Origin: Phycicoccus sp. HDW14
Lineage (GTDB): Bacteria; Actinomycetota; Actinomycetes; Actinomycetales; Dermatophilaceae
Direction of reading: 5' to 3'
Assembly: GCF_011383005.1 (NCBI RefSeq)
Contig: NZ_CP049935.1
Span: 1,860,001 to 1,924,000 of the forward strand
DNA length: 64,000 bases
Part shown: piece after piece, positions 19,369-28,572 of the stretch
Numbering within the stretch: the stretch's first letter is position 1
How the letters are laid out: each line of letters starts with the position of its first letter
Made by a program: the position numbers and the translations under genes
Notes under the pieces: generated by a model
The model's database searches: none
Told to the model about the DNA's origin: nothing
Seen by the model: the letters and a program-made list of their open reading frames with translations, nothing else

Positions 19369-20052
19369 TCAGGCCGGCGCCGCGCCGAAGCTGGGCGCAC
19401 TCTGGCGGGCCTCGACCCGCCGGAGCCCGGTGGGGCGCACCGCGACCCAGGGCACGTCCCACCCGGAGAGCCCCAGCCGGTGCTGCACGACCGTGTCGCG
19501 GCGCAGGTGGTCGACGCGCCCGGTCGCGGGGTCGTAGACGTCGAGGGTGCGGTCACCGTCACCGGGCAGGACGAGGGTGACGTGCCGGGGCAGCAGCCGG
19601 TTGCCGATGTACAGCAGGGCCGGCTCACCGTCGGCGACGACCTGGACGAGGGTGTCGAAGGCCTCGACGAGGCCGTACTCGTCCGCCCCGCGCAGCACCT
19701 CGACCGTGTACGTCGTGCCGAGCCGCGCGGCCCCGAACTCCAGCTCACGCCGGGCGCCCCACGGGGGCGTGCCGAGGGCCCGCGGCCACGGCAGGTTGAG
19801 CCGGTGCCCGCCCGCGAAGAGGCCGTTGGTGCGGCGCATGACGACCCGCTCGTAGGCGGCGAAGCGCTCGGCCTGGGTGCCGCCCTCCGGGGAGCCCGGG
19901 AGCTGCGGCGAGCCGGTGTGCACCCAGCCCGCGAAGACGGGGTCGACGAGCATCCGGGCGACGGTGAGGCAGGCCGACCCGCACGTCACCGGGGACTGCT
20001 GCACGGGGCCGGTGTCACCGGCCCGGAGCCTGAAGGTCGTTGCCACCTGCAC
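19369..20052 (-). CDS. Putative C39/papain-like cysteine peptidase fold protein, unknown role
   Basis: About 227 aa. The segment QQSPVTCGSACLTVARML has the Gln...Cys-Gly spacing of C39-like peptidases (oxyanion Gln, catalytic Cys). Much later, LPRHVTLVLPGDGDRTLDVYDPATG supplies a His and the VYDPxxG Asp typical of the same fold. No signal peptide or membrane segment is evident, so a cytosolic role is likely. The middle region is unrecognised. The GTG at 20052 is the best start; a second GTG is two codons on. It lies 77 bp after clpX on the same strand. The fold call is inferred from three short motifs; enzymatic activity is unproven. Confidence 0.5.
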   Translation of the reverse strand: MQVATTFRLRAGDTGPVQQSPVTCGSACLTVARMLVDPVFAGWVHTGSPQLPGSPEGGTQAERFAAYERVVMRRTNGLFAGGHRLNLPWPRALGTPPWGARRELEFGAARLGTTYTVEVLRGADEYGLVEAFDTLVQVVADGEPALLYIGNRLLPRHVTLVLPGDGDRTLDVYDPATGRVDHLRRDTVVQHRLGLSGWDVPWVAVRPTGLRRVEARQSAPSFGAAPA

Positions 20053-20129
20053 ATCGTCGCCGCCGGACGGCCGGGACGCCACCACCTCGGGTCACCGGAG
20101 TGTTCCCGCGCCGGTGCGGCCCGCGGGCG

Positions 20130-21419
<1,290 letters not shown>

Positions 21420-21518
21420 GGGTACGTCCTCCAGCTCGGCTCGACAACGCCCCCGACGCTACCTGCCGGGCGGTCCTGTCGCACCCATTGAACAGCCCAC
21501 CGCGCGGCGCGTCGCGCT

Positions 21519-21537
21519 GGTTCGCTCTCAGCGCAAC
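21519..21537. promoter_or_regulatory. ClgR-like motif upstream of clpX
   Basis: GGTTCGCTCTCAGCGCAAC lies 100 bp upstream of clpX, overlapping the 3' end of the DUF4118 gene. A closely related sequence (TTCGCCGTGAGCGCAAC) is 48 bp upstream of clpP1. ClgR is known to activate clp genes in Actinobacteria through TTCGC-GCGAA-type sites; assignment here is by resemblance and shared context. Confidence 0.4.
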
Positions 21538-22256
21538 GACCCCGGGGCCGCGACCCGCACGAGGAGGGCGGCCACCCGCAGCTGCTCCCGGCTCGGGCGC
21601 ACCACCCGGCCGGCCGCGGTGAGCGCCACGTGGCCGACCACCTCCTCACCGCGCCGGGCGCAGACGACGGTGACGCGGTCGGTGGGCAGCCCGTCGCGCG
21701 CGGGGTCGCCACGGTCGCCGGCCACCGACAGCGAGCCGTCCGGCAGCACCTCGGCATCCCGCCGGTCGGGTGGCCCGGCGTGCCAGCGCGAGCGGTCGGC
21801 GCCCACCACCTCGCCGACGGCCGCGGCCAGGGCCCGACCCCGCGCCTCCCCCGACGTGTCCTCCGGGAGGTCGAGCAGGGCCGCGACCCCGGAGAGGTAG
21901 CCCTCGCGCCGCGCCGAGTCGGCCCGTTCGCGCCGGGCGCGGATCGCCAGCTCGCTGACCGCCAGCCCGACGAGCACGAGCGCCAGCGCGAGCTCGACGT
22001 CCGCGGGGTCGGAGATGGCCAGGCTGAGGTACGGCGCGGTGAGGAAGACGTCGAACCCGATTGCGGCGCTCAGGGCGGCGAGCACCCCGGAGGTGCGGTC
22101 GCCGGCCGCGGCCAGCGCGACGACGGCGAGGACGAGCACGAGCGCGGCGGGCGCCCGGTCGACCACCCCCCGGACCAGCCCGAGGAGGGCGGCGACGGCG
22201 AACGGCCCACCGACGGCGGCGGCGTGCAGGAACGTGAGGTCACGGCGCGGCGACAT
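21528..22256 (-). CDS. DUF4118 (KdpD-like transmembrane) protein with C-terminal GAF-like region, no kinase
   Basis: 242 aa. Four hydrophobic segments in residues 10-105, with GVLAALSAAIGFDVFLTAPYLSLAISDPADVELA matching the four-helix DUF4118 membrane domain of KdpD-type sensors. A soluble part of about 130 residues follows (ADRSRWHAGPPDRRDAEVLP, then RVTVVCARRGEEVVGHVALTAAG), which looks like a short GAF domain. There is no His-kinase domain downstream, so it may be a stand-alone sensor fragment or a membrane partner of a kinase encoded elsewhere. Its 3' end overlaps the candidate ClgR site of clpX. Confidence 0.65.
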   Translation of the reverse strand: MSPRRDLTFLHAAAVGGPFAVAALLGLVRGVVDRAPAALVLVLAVVALAAAGDRTSGVLAALSAAIGFDVFLTAPYLSLAISDPADVELALALVLVGLAVSELAIRARRERADSARREGYLSGVAALLDLPEDTSGEARGRALAAAVGEVVGADRSRWHAGPPDRRDAEVLPDGSLSVAGDRGDPARDGLPTDRVTVVCARRGEEVVGHVALTAAGRVVRPSREQLRVAALLVRVAAPGSLR

Positions 22257-22284
22257 GCCTCCAGCGCAGCACCGGCCGCCCGCT

Positions 22285-22324
22285 GCGTCAGGGCACCGAC
22301 GCGACCTTGACGGCGCCCTGACGC
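22285..22324. terminator. Hairpin downstream of the secreted repeat protein
   Basis: GCGTCAGGGC at 22285-22294 pairs with GCCCTGACGC at 22315-22324 (10 bp, 20-nt loop), just past the stop of the gene at 22341. The loop and right flank also hold a 15-bp direct repeat GACGCGACCTTGACG at 22298-22312 and 22320-22334. There is no T-tract; a terminator role is inferred. Confidence 0.45.
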
Positions 22325-22340
22325 GACCTTGACGCCGTGG

Positions 22341-24476
22341 TCAGCGCACCCAGCTGTGCGCCGCCGGTGCCCGACCGCCCGACGCCTTGGGGGCCCGGAC
22401 GTCTCCGCCCGCCGCGGCCTTCTCGCGGGCCACGCCGGGCGCCACGGGCGGGAACGGCTCCCCTGCGATCGTCTCGGGGTACTGCGGGAAGCGCTCGAAG
22501 CTGCCGGTGACGTCCATGACGACGCCGAGGGTGCCGGCGGCGTTGTGCAGCCGGAAGCCGTTGCCCGTGTCGAGCCCCGGCCAGGCCGAGTTGGCGCGCG
22601 TGACGCCCTTCATGAGGTTGAGGTTGCTGGCCGTCGGGCGCGGACCGGCGTCCCACGACGTCAGGTAGGTGTTCGACGACGGCGTCACACCGGTGAGGTT
22701 GCCGACGAGGCTGAAGGTCTCCCGGCCGGCGACCGAGGTCGGGGCCTGCACCCGCTTGACCACGTTGGTGCCGATCGAGGTGAGCCCGAGGTCGGTGCGG
22801 GTGTCGACGACGCGGGTCGGCTTCAGGGGCCGGAAGCGCAGACCGAGGTCGCCCTCCTGCTCCTGCGCGAAGTACCCGACCACGTCGACGATCACGTGCG
22901 TGCTGGCCGACCCCGTGTTGGCGATCCAGATGGTCGGCACCTCCAGCCCGGGCGAGCCCGAGGCGGCGCGGGGCACGACGGCCATGTTCGCGGCCGTCAG
23001 GCCCTTGGTGTAGTTGAGCGTCGAGGTCGAGGGCGGCCCGTACTGCGGCTCGATGTCCGTCGCGCTGAGGTAGGAGGTCCCGGTCGTTCCCGTCGCCGTG
23101 ATGTTGACGGCCAGGGCCTCGACCCGCCCGTTCGTGGCGGCACCGTAGTCGGCCCGCACGCCGAAGTACTGGTTGGGCCCGAGGCGCTCGCGCCAGTCGC
23201 TGCGCGAGTCGAAGAGGCGGGTCGGGTCGTGCGGGTAGAAGTCGGTGTTGCGACCGAGCGGCGCCACCTTGTCCTTGGCGTAGACACCCACGAGGTCGGC
23301 GACGAGGTGCACCGAGCCGGCGTTGTTGAAGAACGACACGGAGCCGTTGCTGCCGAGGGGGACGGTGACGAGGTTGGCACCGGTCCAGCCGGCGGGGAAG
23401 TTGATGCTCGAGGCCGTCGGACGGGTCGAGCCCGCGGGGTAGGCCGTGACGTGGCCCGCCCGGGTGGAGCCGGTGACCGTGAGGTTGAGGACCGCGGCCG
23501 CCGTGCCCGAGGACGGGATGACGCCGCGCCCGGCGACCTTCAGGGTGACCGTCTGGCCCGGTCCCACGGCGCCCTTGCGGACCCCCGTGCCCTTGCGGGT
23601 GTCCATGACGCGCCCGCTGAGCGGGGTGAGCTGGCCGCGCTGGGAGATCCACGACCCGTCGTTGCGCAGGAGGGTCCGGCTCGTCGCCCCATCGGCGGTG
23701 TGCACGAGGAACGGGTGGGACCCGCTGCGGTTGTCGGCCCGGGTGAAGGCAGGGCGCAGCTGCACGGCGCAGGTCTCGTGGTCGGCCAGGGTGCGGCCGG
23801 TGCAGCCGTCGCCGGCGTGGACCTTCACGTACTGCGGCTCCTGCCCGGCTTCCGCACCGACCTCGGTGGAGGTGACGGCCGGGGCCTCGCTGCCGTGCCC
23901 GGTGACGACGAGCGACTTCGCCGGGGCGATCTCGCCCATGACGACGGTGCCGAACTCGACGGTGGGCACGACGTCGATGCCTCCGTAGGGCACCGTCGAC
24001 CCGGCGCGCACCTGACCCGACGGTGACCCGCCGCAGTCACCGGTCCAGTCGACGGCGAGGCTCGTCGGCGAGCCCGACCCGTCGAAGGTCAGCTCACGGA
24101 CGGTCACGGTGCCCTCGACCTGGCAGCTGCTCGACGACCCCTCGCTGTACAGCAGCGAGAGCGGCCCGGAGGCCGAGACGGGGTGCTCGCCGGAGGTCGG
24201 CAGGTCGGCCACGCCGTTCTGGACGAAGAACCACGCGTAGCTGGGGTTGCTGCCGTCGGCGTGGGTCCCCGTGAGGTAGACGGCGTTCCGCTGGCCCTCC
24301 CAGGTCATCGTGGAGTTCGAGTCGTCGTCGACCCAGGCGCTCTCGCTCGACCCGCCGGTGGAGACGATGGCGCTGGCCGCGGCTCCCGCGGCCTCGGCGG
24401 CCGGCAGGGCCCCCACGAACGGTGCGACGGCCAGCGCCCCCACGACGACGGCGACCCACCCACGACGACGAGCCAC
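22341..24476 (-). CDS. Large secreted surface protein with three tandem ~120-residue beta repeats
   Basis: 711 aa, intact. A signal peptide (VAVVVGALAVAPFVGALPAAEA) is followed by a 250-residue N-terminal domain with Cys pairs (SSSCQVEGT...TGDCGGS, DGCTGR...ETCAVQL). Then come three related modules, each starting with a D(T/S)R motif (GRVMDTRKGTG, TRLFDSRSDW, TRVVDTRTDLG) and each containing NLTV/NITA/NLTG, an S-x-(I/L)N and (T)-x-AN core, and a V-(A/V)DVxGxY-like close. There is no LPXTG anchor or C-terminal membrane helix, so it is probably released or held non-covalently. Similar repeat modules occur in secreted actinobacterial proteins, but I cannot assign a binding target. It separates clpP2 from clpX, which often sit together. 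Confidence 0.75.
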   Translation of the reverse strand: MARRRGWVAVVVGALAVAPFVGALPAAEAAGAAASAIVSTGGSSESAWVDDDSNSTMTWEGQRNAVYLTGTHADGSNPSYAWFFVQNGVADLPTSGEHPVSASGPLSLLYSEGSSSSCQVEGTVTVRELTFDGSGSPTSLAVDWTGDCGGSPSGQVRAGSTVPYGGIDVVPTVEFGTVVMGEIAPAKSLVVTGHGSEAPAVTSTEVGAEAGQEPQYVKVHAGDGCTGRTLADHETCAVQLRPAFTRADNRSGSHPFLVHTADGATSRTLLRNDGSWISQRGQLTPLSGRVMDTRKGTGVRKGAVGPGQTVTLKVAGRGVIPSSGTAAAVLNLTVTGSTRAGHVTAYPAGSTRPTASSINFPAGWTGANLVTVPLGSNGSVSFFNNAGSVHLVADLVGVYAKDKVAPLGRNTDFYPHDPTRLFDSRSDWRERLGPNQYFGVRADYGAATNGRVEALAVNITATGTTGTSYLSATDIEPQYGPPSTSTLNYTKGLTAANMAVVPRAASGSPGLEVPTIWIANTGSASTHVIVDVVGYFAQEQEGDLGLRFRPLKPTRVVDTRTDLGLTSIGTNVVKRVQAPTSVAGRETFSLVGNLTGVTPSSNTYLTSWDAGPRPTASNLNLMKGVTRANSAWPGLDTGNGFRLHNAAGTLGVVMDVTGSFERFPQYPETIAGEPFPPVAPGVAREKAAAGGDVRAPKASGGRAPAAHSWVR

Positions 24477-24568
24477 GACGGCCCCCTTCTGCTCGGCAAC
24501 GGGCGCAGCCTAGGTCCGCCGCGCGCCCCTGCAGCGCAGGTTTGCGAGAACTCGCAACCCCGGGCACG

Positions 24569-24603
24569 ACGACGCCGCCCGGTCCGGGACCGGGCGGCGT
24601 CGT
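24569..24603. terminator. 17-bp stem terminator hairpin after clpP2
   Basis: ACGACGCCGCCCGGTCC at 24569-24585 pairs perfectly with 24587-24603; in practice the loop is 3-5 nt. It lies 20 bp beyond the clpP2 stop in the direction of transcription. A smaller TTGCGAG-AA-CTCGCAA inverted repeat at 24542-24557 lies just beyond it. No T-tract follows, as is usual for GC-rich Actinobacteria. Confidence 0.7.
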
Positions 24604-24622
24604 GCTGCGGGTGGGTCGAGCC

Positions 24623-25267
24623 TCAGGTCGAGGCCTTGCGCGAGGCGAGGACCTCGTCGATGAGGCCGTACTCCTTGGCCGCGTCGGCCGAGAGGATCTT
24701 GTCGCGCTCGATGTCCTTGCGGACGAGCTCGACGTCGCGCCCCGAGTGCTGGGCGATGGTCTCCTCGAGCCACTCGCGCATCCGGATGATCTCGTTGGCG
24801 TGGATCTCGAGGTCGGAGGCCATGCCGCCGGTGCCCTCGATCGCCGGCTGGTGGATGAGCACCCGGCTGTTCGGCAGCGCGAACCGCTTGCCGGGGGCGC
24901 CCGCGCCGAGGAGCACGGCCGCGGCGGAGGCGGCCTGCCCGATGACGAAGGTCTGCACGTCGGGGCGGATGTACTGCATCGTGTCGTAGATCGCGGTCAT
25001 CGCCGTGAACGAGCCACCGGGGCTGTTGATGTACATGAGGATGTCGCGGTCGGGGTCCTGGGACTCGAGCACGATCAGCTGGGCGATGACGTCGTCGGCG
25101 GAGGCGTCGTCGACCTGCACCCCGAGGAAGATGATGCGGTCCTCGAACAGCTTGGTGTACGGGTCCAGGCGCTTCATGCCGTACGAGGTGCGCTCCTCGA
25201 ACTGCGGCAGGATGTAGCGGCTCTGCGGGCCGGGCACGTGGAGACGGCCGGTCAGGTCTGCGTTCAT
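24623..25267 (-). CDS. clpP2: ATP-dependent Clp protease proteolytic subunit ClpP2
   Basis: 214 aa. Catalytic triad Ser114 (GQAASAAAV), His139 ([10 protein letters not shown]) and Asp185 (VRKDIERDK). The N-terminus ([44 protein letters not shown]) is closest to Mycobacterium tuberculosis ClpP2 from memory of that sequence, which is why I name it ClpP2. In Actinobacteria ClpP1 and ClpP2 form a mixed tetradecamer. It lies 28 bp after clpP1 and is surely co-transcribed. A terminator hairpin follows. Confidence 0.95.
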   Translation of the reverse strand: MNADLTGRLHVPGPQSRYILPQFEERTSYGMKRLDPYTKLFEDRIIFLGVQVDDASADDVIAQLIVLESQDPDRDILMYINSPGGSFTAMTAIYDTMQYIRPDVQTFVIGQAASAAAVLLGAGAPGKRFALPNSRVLIHQPAIEGTGGMASDLEIHANEIIRMREWLEETIAQHSGRDVELVRKDIERDKILSADAAKEYGLIDEVLASRKAST

Positions 25268-25295
25268 GTCTCTCTCTCGCGTCGTCTCGGCCGGG

Positions 25296-25961
25296 TCAGT
25301 CGGAGGTGACCGGGTTGTCGACCCCGGGGCCCGTCATCGTCGCCTTGGTGATGACCTGGTCGACGAAGCCGTACTCCTTGGCCTCCGCGGCGGTGAACCA
25401 CCGGTCGCGGTCGGAGTCGGACTCGATCTGCTCGACGCTCTGGCCCGTGTGCTGGGCGATGAGCTCGGCCATCTGCTTCTTGATGTGCAGGAGCTGCTCG
25501 GCCTGGATCTTGATGTCGGACGCGGTGCCGCCGATGCCGCCCGAGGGCTGGTGCATCATGACCCGCGCGTGCGGGGTGGCGTAGCGCTTGCCCGGCTCGC
25601 CGGCCGACAGGAGGAACTGGCCCATCGAGGCGGCCATGCCCATCGCGACGGTGGCGACGTCGTTGGGGATCCACTGCATGACGTCGAAGATCGCCATGCC
25701 CGCGGTGACCGAGCCACCCGGGGAGTTGATGTAGAGCCAGATGTCCTTCTCGGGGTCCTCGGCGGCGAGCAGGAGCATCTGCGCGCAGATGGCGTTCGCG
25801 TTGTCGTCGCGGACGTCGGAGCCGAGGAAGATGATCCGCTCCTTGAGGAGGCGGTTGTAGATGCTCTCGTCGAGGCCGGCCTTCTGGCCGTCGCCCGCGG
25901 CGACGATCTCGCTGCTGGTCACGCTGGGGTGCTCCTCGCTCGTGGGGGCTGTTCCTGACAT
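25296..25961 (-). CDS. clpP1: ATP-dependent Clp protease proteolytic subunit ClpP1
   Basis: 221 aa from the ATG at 25961. Catalytic Ser112 ([10 protein letters not shown]), His137 ([10 protein letters not shown]) and Asp182 ([12 protein letters not shown]). The central sequence [34 protein letters not shown] matches the ClpP1 type. The first 30 residues are variable and probably processed. It is the first gene of the clpP1-clpP2 operon; a ClgR-like motif lies 48 bp upstream (26009-26026), consistent with the known control of these genes in relatives. Confidence 0.95.
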   Translation of the reverse strand: MSGTAPTSEEHPSVTSSEIVAAGDGQKAGLDESIYNRLLKERIIFLGSDVRDDNANAICAQMLLLAAEDPEKDIWLYINSPGGSVTAGMAIFDVMQWIPNDVATVAMGMAASMGQFLLSAGEPGKRYATPHARVMMHQPSGGIGGTASDIKIQAEQLLHIKKQMAELIAQHTGQSVEQIESDSDRDRWFTAAEAKEYGFVDQVITKATMTGPGVDNPVTSD

Positions 25962-26008
25962 GGACCCTAACGCCCGGCCCCCCGGCGGCACTCCACCACC
26001 GGCCCCGT

Positions 26009-26026
26009 GTTCGCCGTGAGCGCAAC
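26009..26026. promoter_or_regulatory. ClgR-like motif upstream of clpP1
   Basis: GTTCGCCGTGAGCGCAAC, 48 bp before the clpP1 start. It shares TTCGC, AGCGCAAC and the following GACG/GACC context with the motif before clpX. The sites are imperfect inverted repeats. Binding by ClgR is inferred; no clgR gene is in the window. Confidence 0.4.
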
Positions 26027-26035
26027 GACGACGAG

Positions 26036-26066
26036 GGCGGGCCCGCGCAGGGTGCGCGGGCCCGCC
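26036..26066. terminator. Terminator hairpin after the MFS gene
   Basis: GGCGGGCCCGCGCA at 26036-26049 and its exact complement at 26053-26066 form a 14-bp stem with a 3-nt loop. It lies 17 bp past the stop of the minus-strand MFS gene and immediately upstream of the clpP1 promoter, so it would insulate clpP1 from read-through. Confidence 0.75.
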
Positions 26067-26082
26067 CCGGGTTCCCCTCCGG

Positions 26083-27342
26083 TCAGCCCAGCGGGCTGCC
26101 CGCAGCGGGGTCGGTGGGTCGCGGCGCACCGGCCGGACGGCCGGCCGGCTCGCGCACCGCGGGGACGGCGGACAGGGCGAGGATGGCCAGCGCGCCGACC
26201 ACGAGCAGGGCGTGCAGGACGCCGGTGTGGTCGCCGAGGAAGCCGAGCAGGGGTGGGCCGCCGATGAAGGCGACGTAGCCGATCGTCGCGACGACCGACA
26301 TCCGGGCCGCGGCCCGCTGGGGGTCGTCGGCCGAGGCGCTCATCCCGACCGGGAACCCGAGTGCCGCCCCGACGCCCCACACGGCCGCGCCGGCGAAGGC
26401 CAGCCAGTCCGTGCCGAAGACGACGAGCAGGGACCCGAGGACCGCGAGCCCGAAGCTGACGCGCAGCACCGGCACCCGCCCGTGCTCGTCGAGCAGCCGG
26501 GTCCCGAGGAGCCGGCCGACCGTCATGAAGCTGAGGAAGGTGGCGAACCCGAGGACGCCGGCCCAGGTGGGGAGGTCGTGCCCTTCCGAGAACGCGACGG
26601 AGAGCCAGTCGTTGGCGGTGCCCTCGGTGAAGGCGGCCGCGAGCACGACGACGCCGATGAGCAGGGTCCGCGGCTCGAGCCACGCCGAGCGCTGGCGCTC
26701 GCGGGCCTCGGGGGCCTCCTCCTCGGTGTCCTCCACCCCGCGCGGCAGGAACCGCGGCAGCGCCCACGCGGCACCCGCGACGCTGATGAGCGCGGCGCCG
26801 CCGAAGTGCAGCAGGAGGGGGACGTGAGCGGCCGACATCCCGGCGCCGACCAGGGCGGACAGGACGGTGCCGCCGGAGAAGGCCGCGTGGAAGTGCGGCA
26901 TGACGGATGACCCGAGCTCGCGCTCGACCGCGGCCCCCTCGAGGTTCATCGAGACGTCCCAGAAGCCGACGCCGAGCCCGACGAGGAAGAGGCCGACCAT
27001 CACGAGGAAGCGCGAGCCGTGCGCGTCGACGACGGCGCCGGTGGCCAGCAACCCCGCGAGGGAGAGCACGGCGCCGGCGGCGACGGTGCGGGCGGCGCCG
27101 AAGTGCCCGCAGACCCGGCCCGCGAGCGGGAGGCCGGTGACCGAGCCGACGCTGGCGGCCAGGAGGGTGGCGCCGAGCTCGCCCGCGCTGAGGCCGAGGG
27201 CCACCTTGGTGTCGGCGATCCGGGCCGCCCACGACGCGAAGACCAGACCCGCGAGCGCGAAGACGACGAAGACGGCGGTGCGCGCGGACCTCGCCCGCTG
27301 GGCGTCGAGGGTGGGGGCGGCGGCGGACATGGCGGTGGTCAC
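26083..27342 (-). CDS. MFS transporter, YbjJ/fucose-permease-like, paired with a LacI regulator
   Basis: 419 aa from the GTG at 27342, with about 12 hydrophobic segments and a hydrophilic central loop ([23 protein letters not shown]). N-terminal [26 protein letters not shown] and [14 protein letters not shown] resemble the inner-membrane YbjJ-type MFS branch, whose members transport sugars or export small molecules. The divergent LacI-type gene and the palindromic operator 32 bp upstream suggest a regulated carbohydrate or sugar-derivative transporter; the substrate is unknown. A terminator hairpin follows. The gene is intact. Confidence 0.8.
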   Translation of the reverse strand: MTTAMSAAAPTLDAQRARSARTAVFVVFALAGLVFASWAARIADTKVALGLSAGELGATLLAASVGSVTGLPLAGRVCGHFGAARTVAAGAVLSLAGLLATGAVVDAHGSRFLVMVGLFLVGLGVGFWDVSMNLEGAAVERELGSSVMPHFHAAFSGGTVLSALVGAGMSAAHVPLLLHFGGAALISVAGAAWALPRFLPRGVEDTEEEAPEARERQRSAWLEPRTLLIGVVVLAAAFTEGTANDWLSVAFSEGHDLPTWAGVLGFATFLSFMTVGRLLGTRLLDEHGRVPVLRVSFGLAVLGSLLVVFGTDWLAFAGAAVWGVGAALGFPVGMSASADDPQRAAARMSVVATIGYVAFIGGPPLLGFLGDHTGVLHALLVVGALAILALSAVPAVREPAGRPAGAPRPTDPAAGSPLG

Positions 27343-27373
27343 GGAGTTCTCTCGAGGCGGGTGCTTGGGGTGG

Positions 27374-27401
27374 TCGAATCGATTCGATCGAATCGATTCG
27401 A
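27374..27401. promoter_or_regulatory. Tandem perfect LacI-type operator between MFS and lacI genes
   Basis: Two abutting copies of the 14-bp palindrome TCGAATCGATTCGA (27374-27387 and 27388-27401) make one 28-bp perfect palindrome. Each has the central CG of LacI-family operators. It abuts the TATTGT -10 (27402-27407) of the regulator gene and lies 32 bp from the MFS start, so binding would shut both promoters. It is strikingly AT-rich for this genome. Confidence 0.85.
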
Positions 27402-27414
27402 TATTGTCTGTCCC

Positions 27415-27450
27415 GTGCCCCGCCCGAGTCAAGCCGACGGACGCCGGTGA
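27415..27450 (+). CDS. Possible 11-codon leaderless leader peptide of the lacI-type gene
   Basis: A GTG at 27415 lies 7 nt after the TATTGT -10, as in the leaderless genes of this window. It reads VPRPSQADGRR and stops at TGA 27448-27450, overlapping the GTG of the regulator (27447) by four bases. Such an arrangement would couple regulator translation to the short reading frame. It may also be a chance frame in an untranslated leader. Confidence 0.35.
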   Translation: MPRPSQADGRR

Positions 27451-28514
27451 GCGCCCCCGCGCGCCGTCCGACGCTGCGCGACGTCGCCGCGCGCGCGGGC
27501 GTCTCCACCTCCACCGCCTCCCTCGTCTTCAGCGGCAAGGGTCCGGTCGCCGCCGCCACCGCCGACCGCGTGCGGACGGCCGCCGCCGAGCTCGCCTTCT
27601 CCGGGCCCGACCCGCTCGCCACCTCGCTGCGCCAGGGCCGGGTCGGCACGGTCGCCGTCATCGTCGAGGCGCCGCTGCGGGAGGCCTTCCGCGACCCCTT
27701 CGCCCTCGCCGTCCTCGACGGCCTGGCCGACGAGCTCGAGGCCGCCGACCGCACGATGCTCCTCGTCGCCCAGCCGGCCGACGACCCGGTGCGCGCCGTC
27801 GGCCAGCTCTCGGGCCAGGCCGTCGACGCCGTCGTCTTCCCGCTGTGCGGCGTCCGCGACAACCCGGTCGTCGAGCACCTCGCGGCCCGCGGCGTGCCGC
27901 TCGTCGGCAGCGGCTCCCCCGACGCACCGGGCGTCGCCCACGTGCGCACCGACGAGGAGGCGGCGATCGGCCTGACGACGCGACACGTGCTCGGGCTGGG
28001 CCACACCCGCCTCGCGCACGTCTCGATGGCGCTCGCGCCCGGGTCGCGCACCCGTCCGCTGCGACCCGGTGACCTCGACGCGGCCCGCTACCCCGACTCC
28101 TCCGGTCGGCTGCGCGGCTTCCGCGCGCTGGCCGGCGAGGCCGCGCCCGTCGTCGTCACCGCCGACCTCACCGTGGGCTCGGGCGAGGAGGCCGGCCGGC
28201 TGCTCCTCGACGTGCCGGCCGGGCGACGTCCCACCGCGGTCGTCTGCCAGTCCGACCTGCTCGCGGCCGGTGTCGTCCGGGCCGCCTGGGCGCTCGGCCT
28301 GCGGGTGCCCGAGGACGTGTCGGTCACCGGGTTCGACGGCGTCGAGCTGCCCTGGCTCGACGCGACGCTGACGACCGTGCTGCAGCCCGGGGTCGAGAAG
28401 GGCCACGCCCTCGGGCGACTGGTGCGCCGCGCGCTCGACGGCGAGCCCGTCGACGACATCGGGTTCCCGGTCTCGCTGCGCGTCGGCACGACGACCGCTC
28501 CCCCACCGGCCTGA
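27447..28514 (+). CDS. LacI family transcriptional regulator
   Basis: 355 aa. N-terminal helix-turn-helix and hinge: TLRDVAARAGVSTSTASLVFSGKGPVAAATADRV, the standard LacI HTH. The C-terminal periplasmic-binding-like sensor domain follows, with VAVIVEAPLREAFRDPFALAVLDGL and PEDVSVTGFDGVELPWLDATLTTV typical of the family. It probably represses itself and the divergent MFS gene through the 28-bp operator at 27374-27401. The effector is probably a sugar or phosphorylated sugar, not identifiable here. The start codon overlaps a possible leader peptide. Confidence 0.9.
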   Translation: MSAPARRPTLRDVAARAGVSTSTASLVFSGKGPVAAATADRVRTAAAELAFSGPDPLATSLRQGRVGTVAVIVEAPLREAFRDPFALAVLDGLADELEAADRTMLLVAQPADDPVRAVGQLSGQAVDAVVFPLCGVRDNPVVEHLAARGVPLVGSGSPDAPGVAHVRTDEEAAIGLTTRHVLGLGHTRLAHVSMALAPGSRTRPLRPGDLDAARYPDSSGRLRGFRALAGEAAPVVVTADLTVGSGEEAGRLLLDVPAGRRPTAVVCQSDLLAAGVVRAAWALGLRVPEDVSVTGFDGVELPWLDATLTTVLQPGVEKGHALGRLVRRALDGEPVDDIGFPVSLRVGTTTAPPPA

Positions 28515-28522
28515 CACGCGAC

Positions 28523-28553
28523 GACGCCGCGCCCCGGATGGGGGCGCGGCGTC
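28523..28553. terminator. Bidirectional terminator between lacI-type gene and tig
   Basis: GACGCCGCGCCCC at 28523-28535 pairs with GGGGCGCGGCGTC at 28541-28553 (13 bp, 5-nt loop). It starts 9 bp after the lacI-type stop and ends 20 bp from the tig stop on the other strand, so it can serve both convergent genes. Confidence 0.75.
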
Positions 28554-28572
28554 GGTCGGTGCGGTGGGGGCG

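Noticed and set aside
22298-22334. The 15-bp direct repeat GACGCGACCTTGACG as a mobile-element target duplication
   Set aside because: The copies are only 7 bp apart and lie in the arm and flank of a terminator hairpin. A local duplication is enough to explain them.
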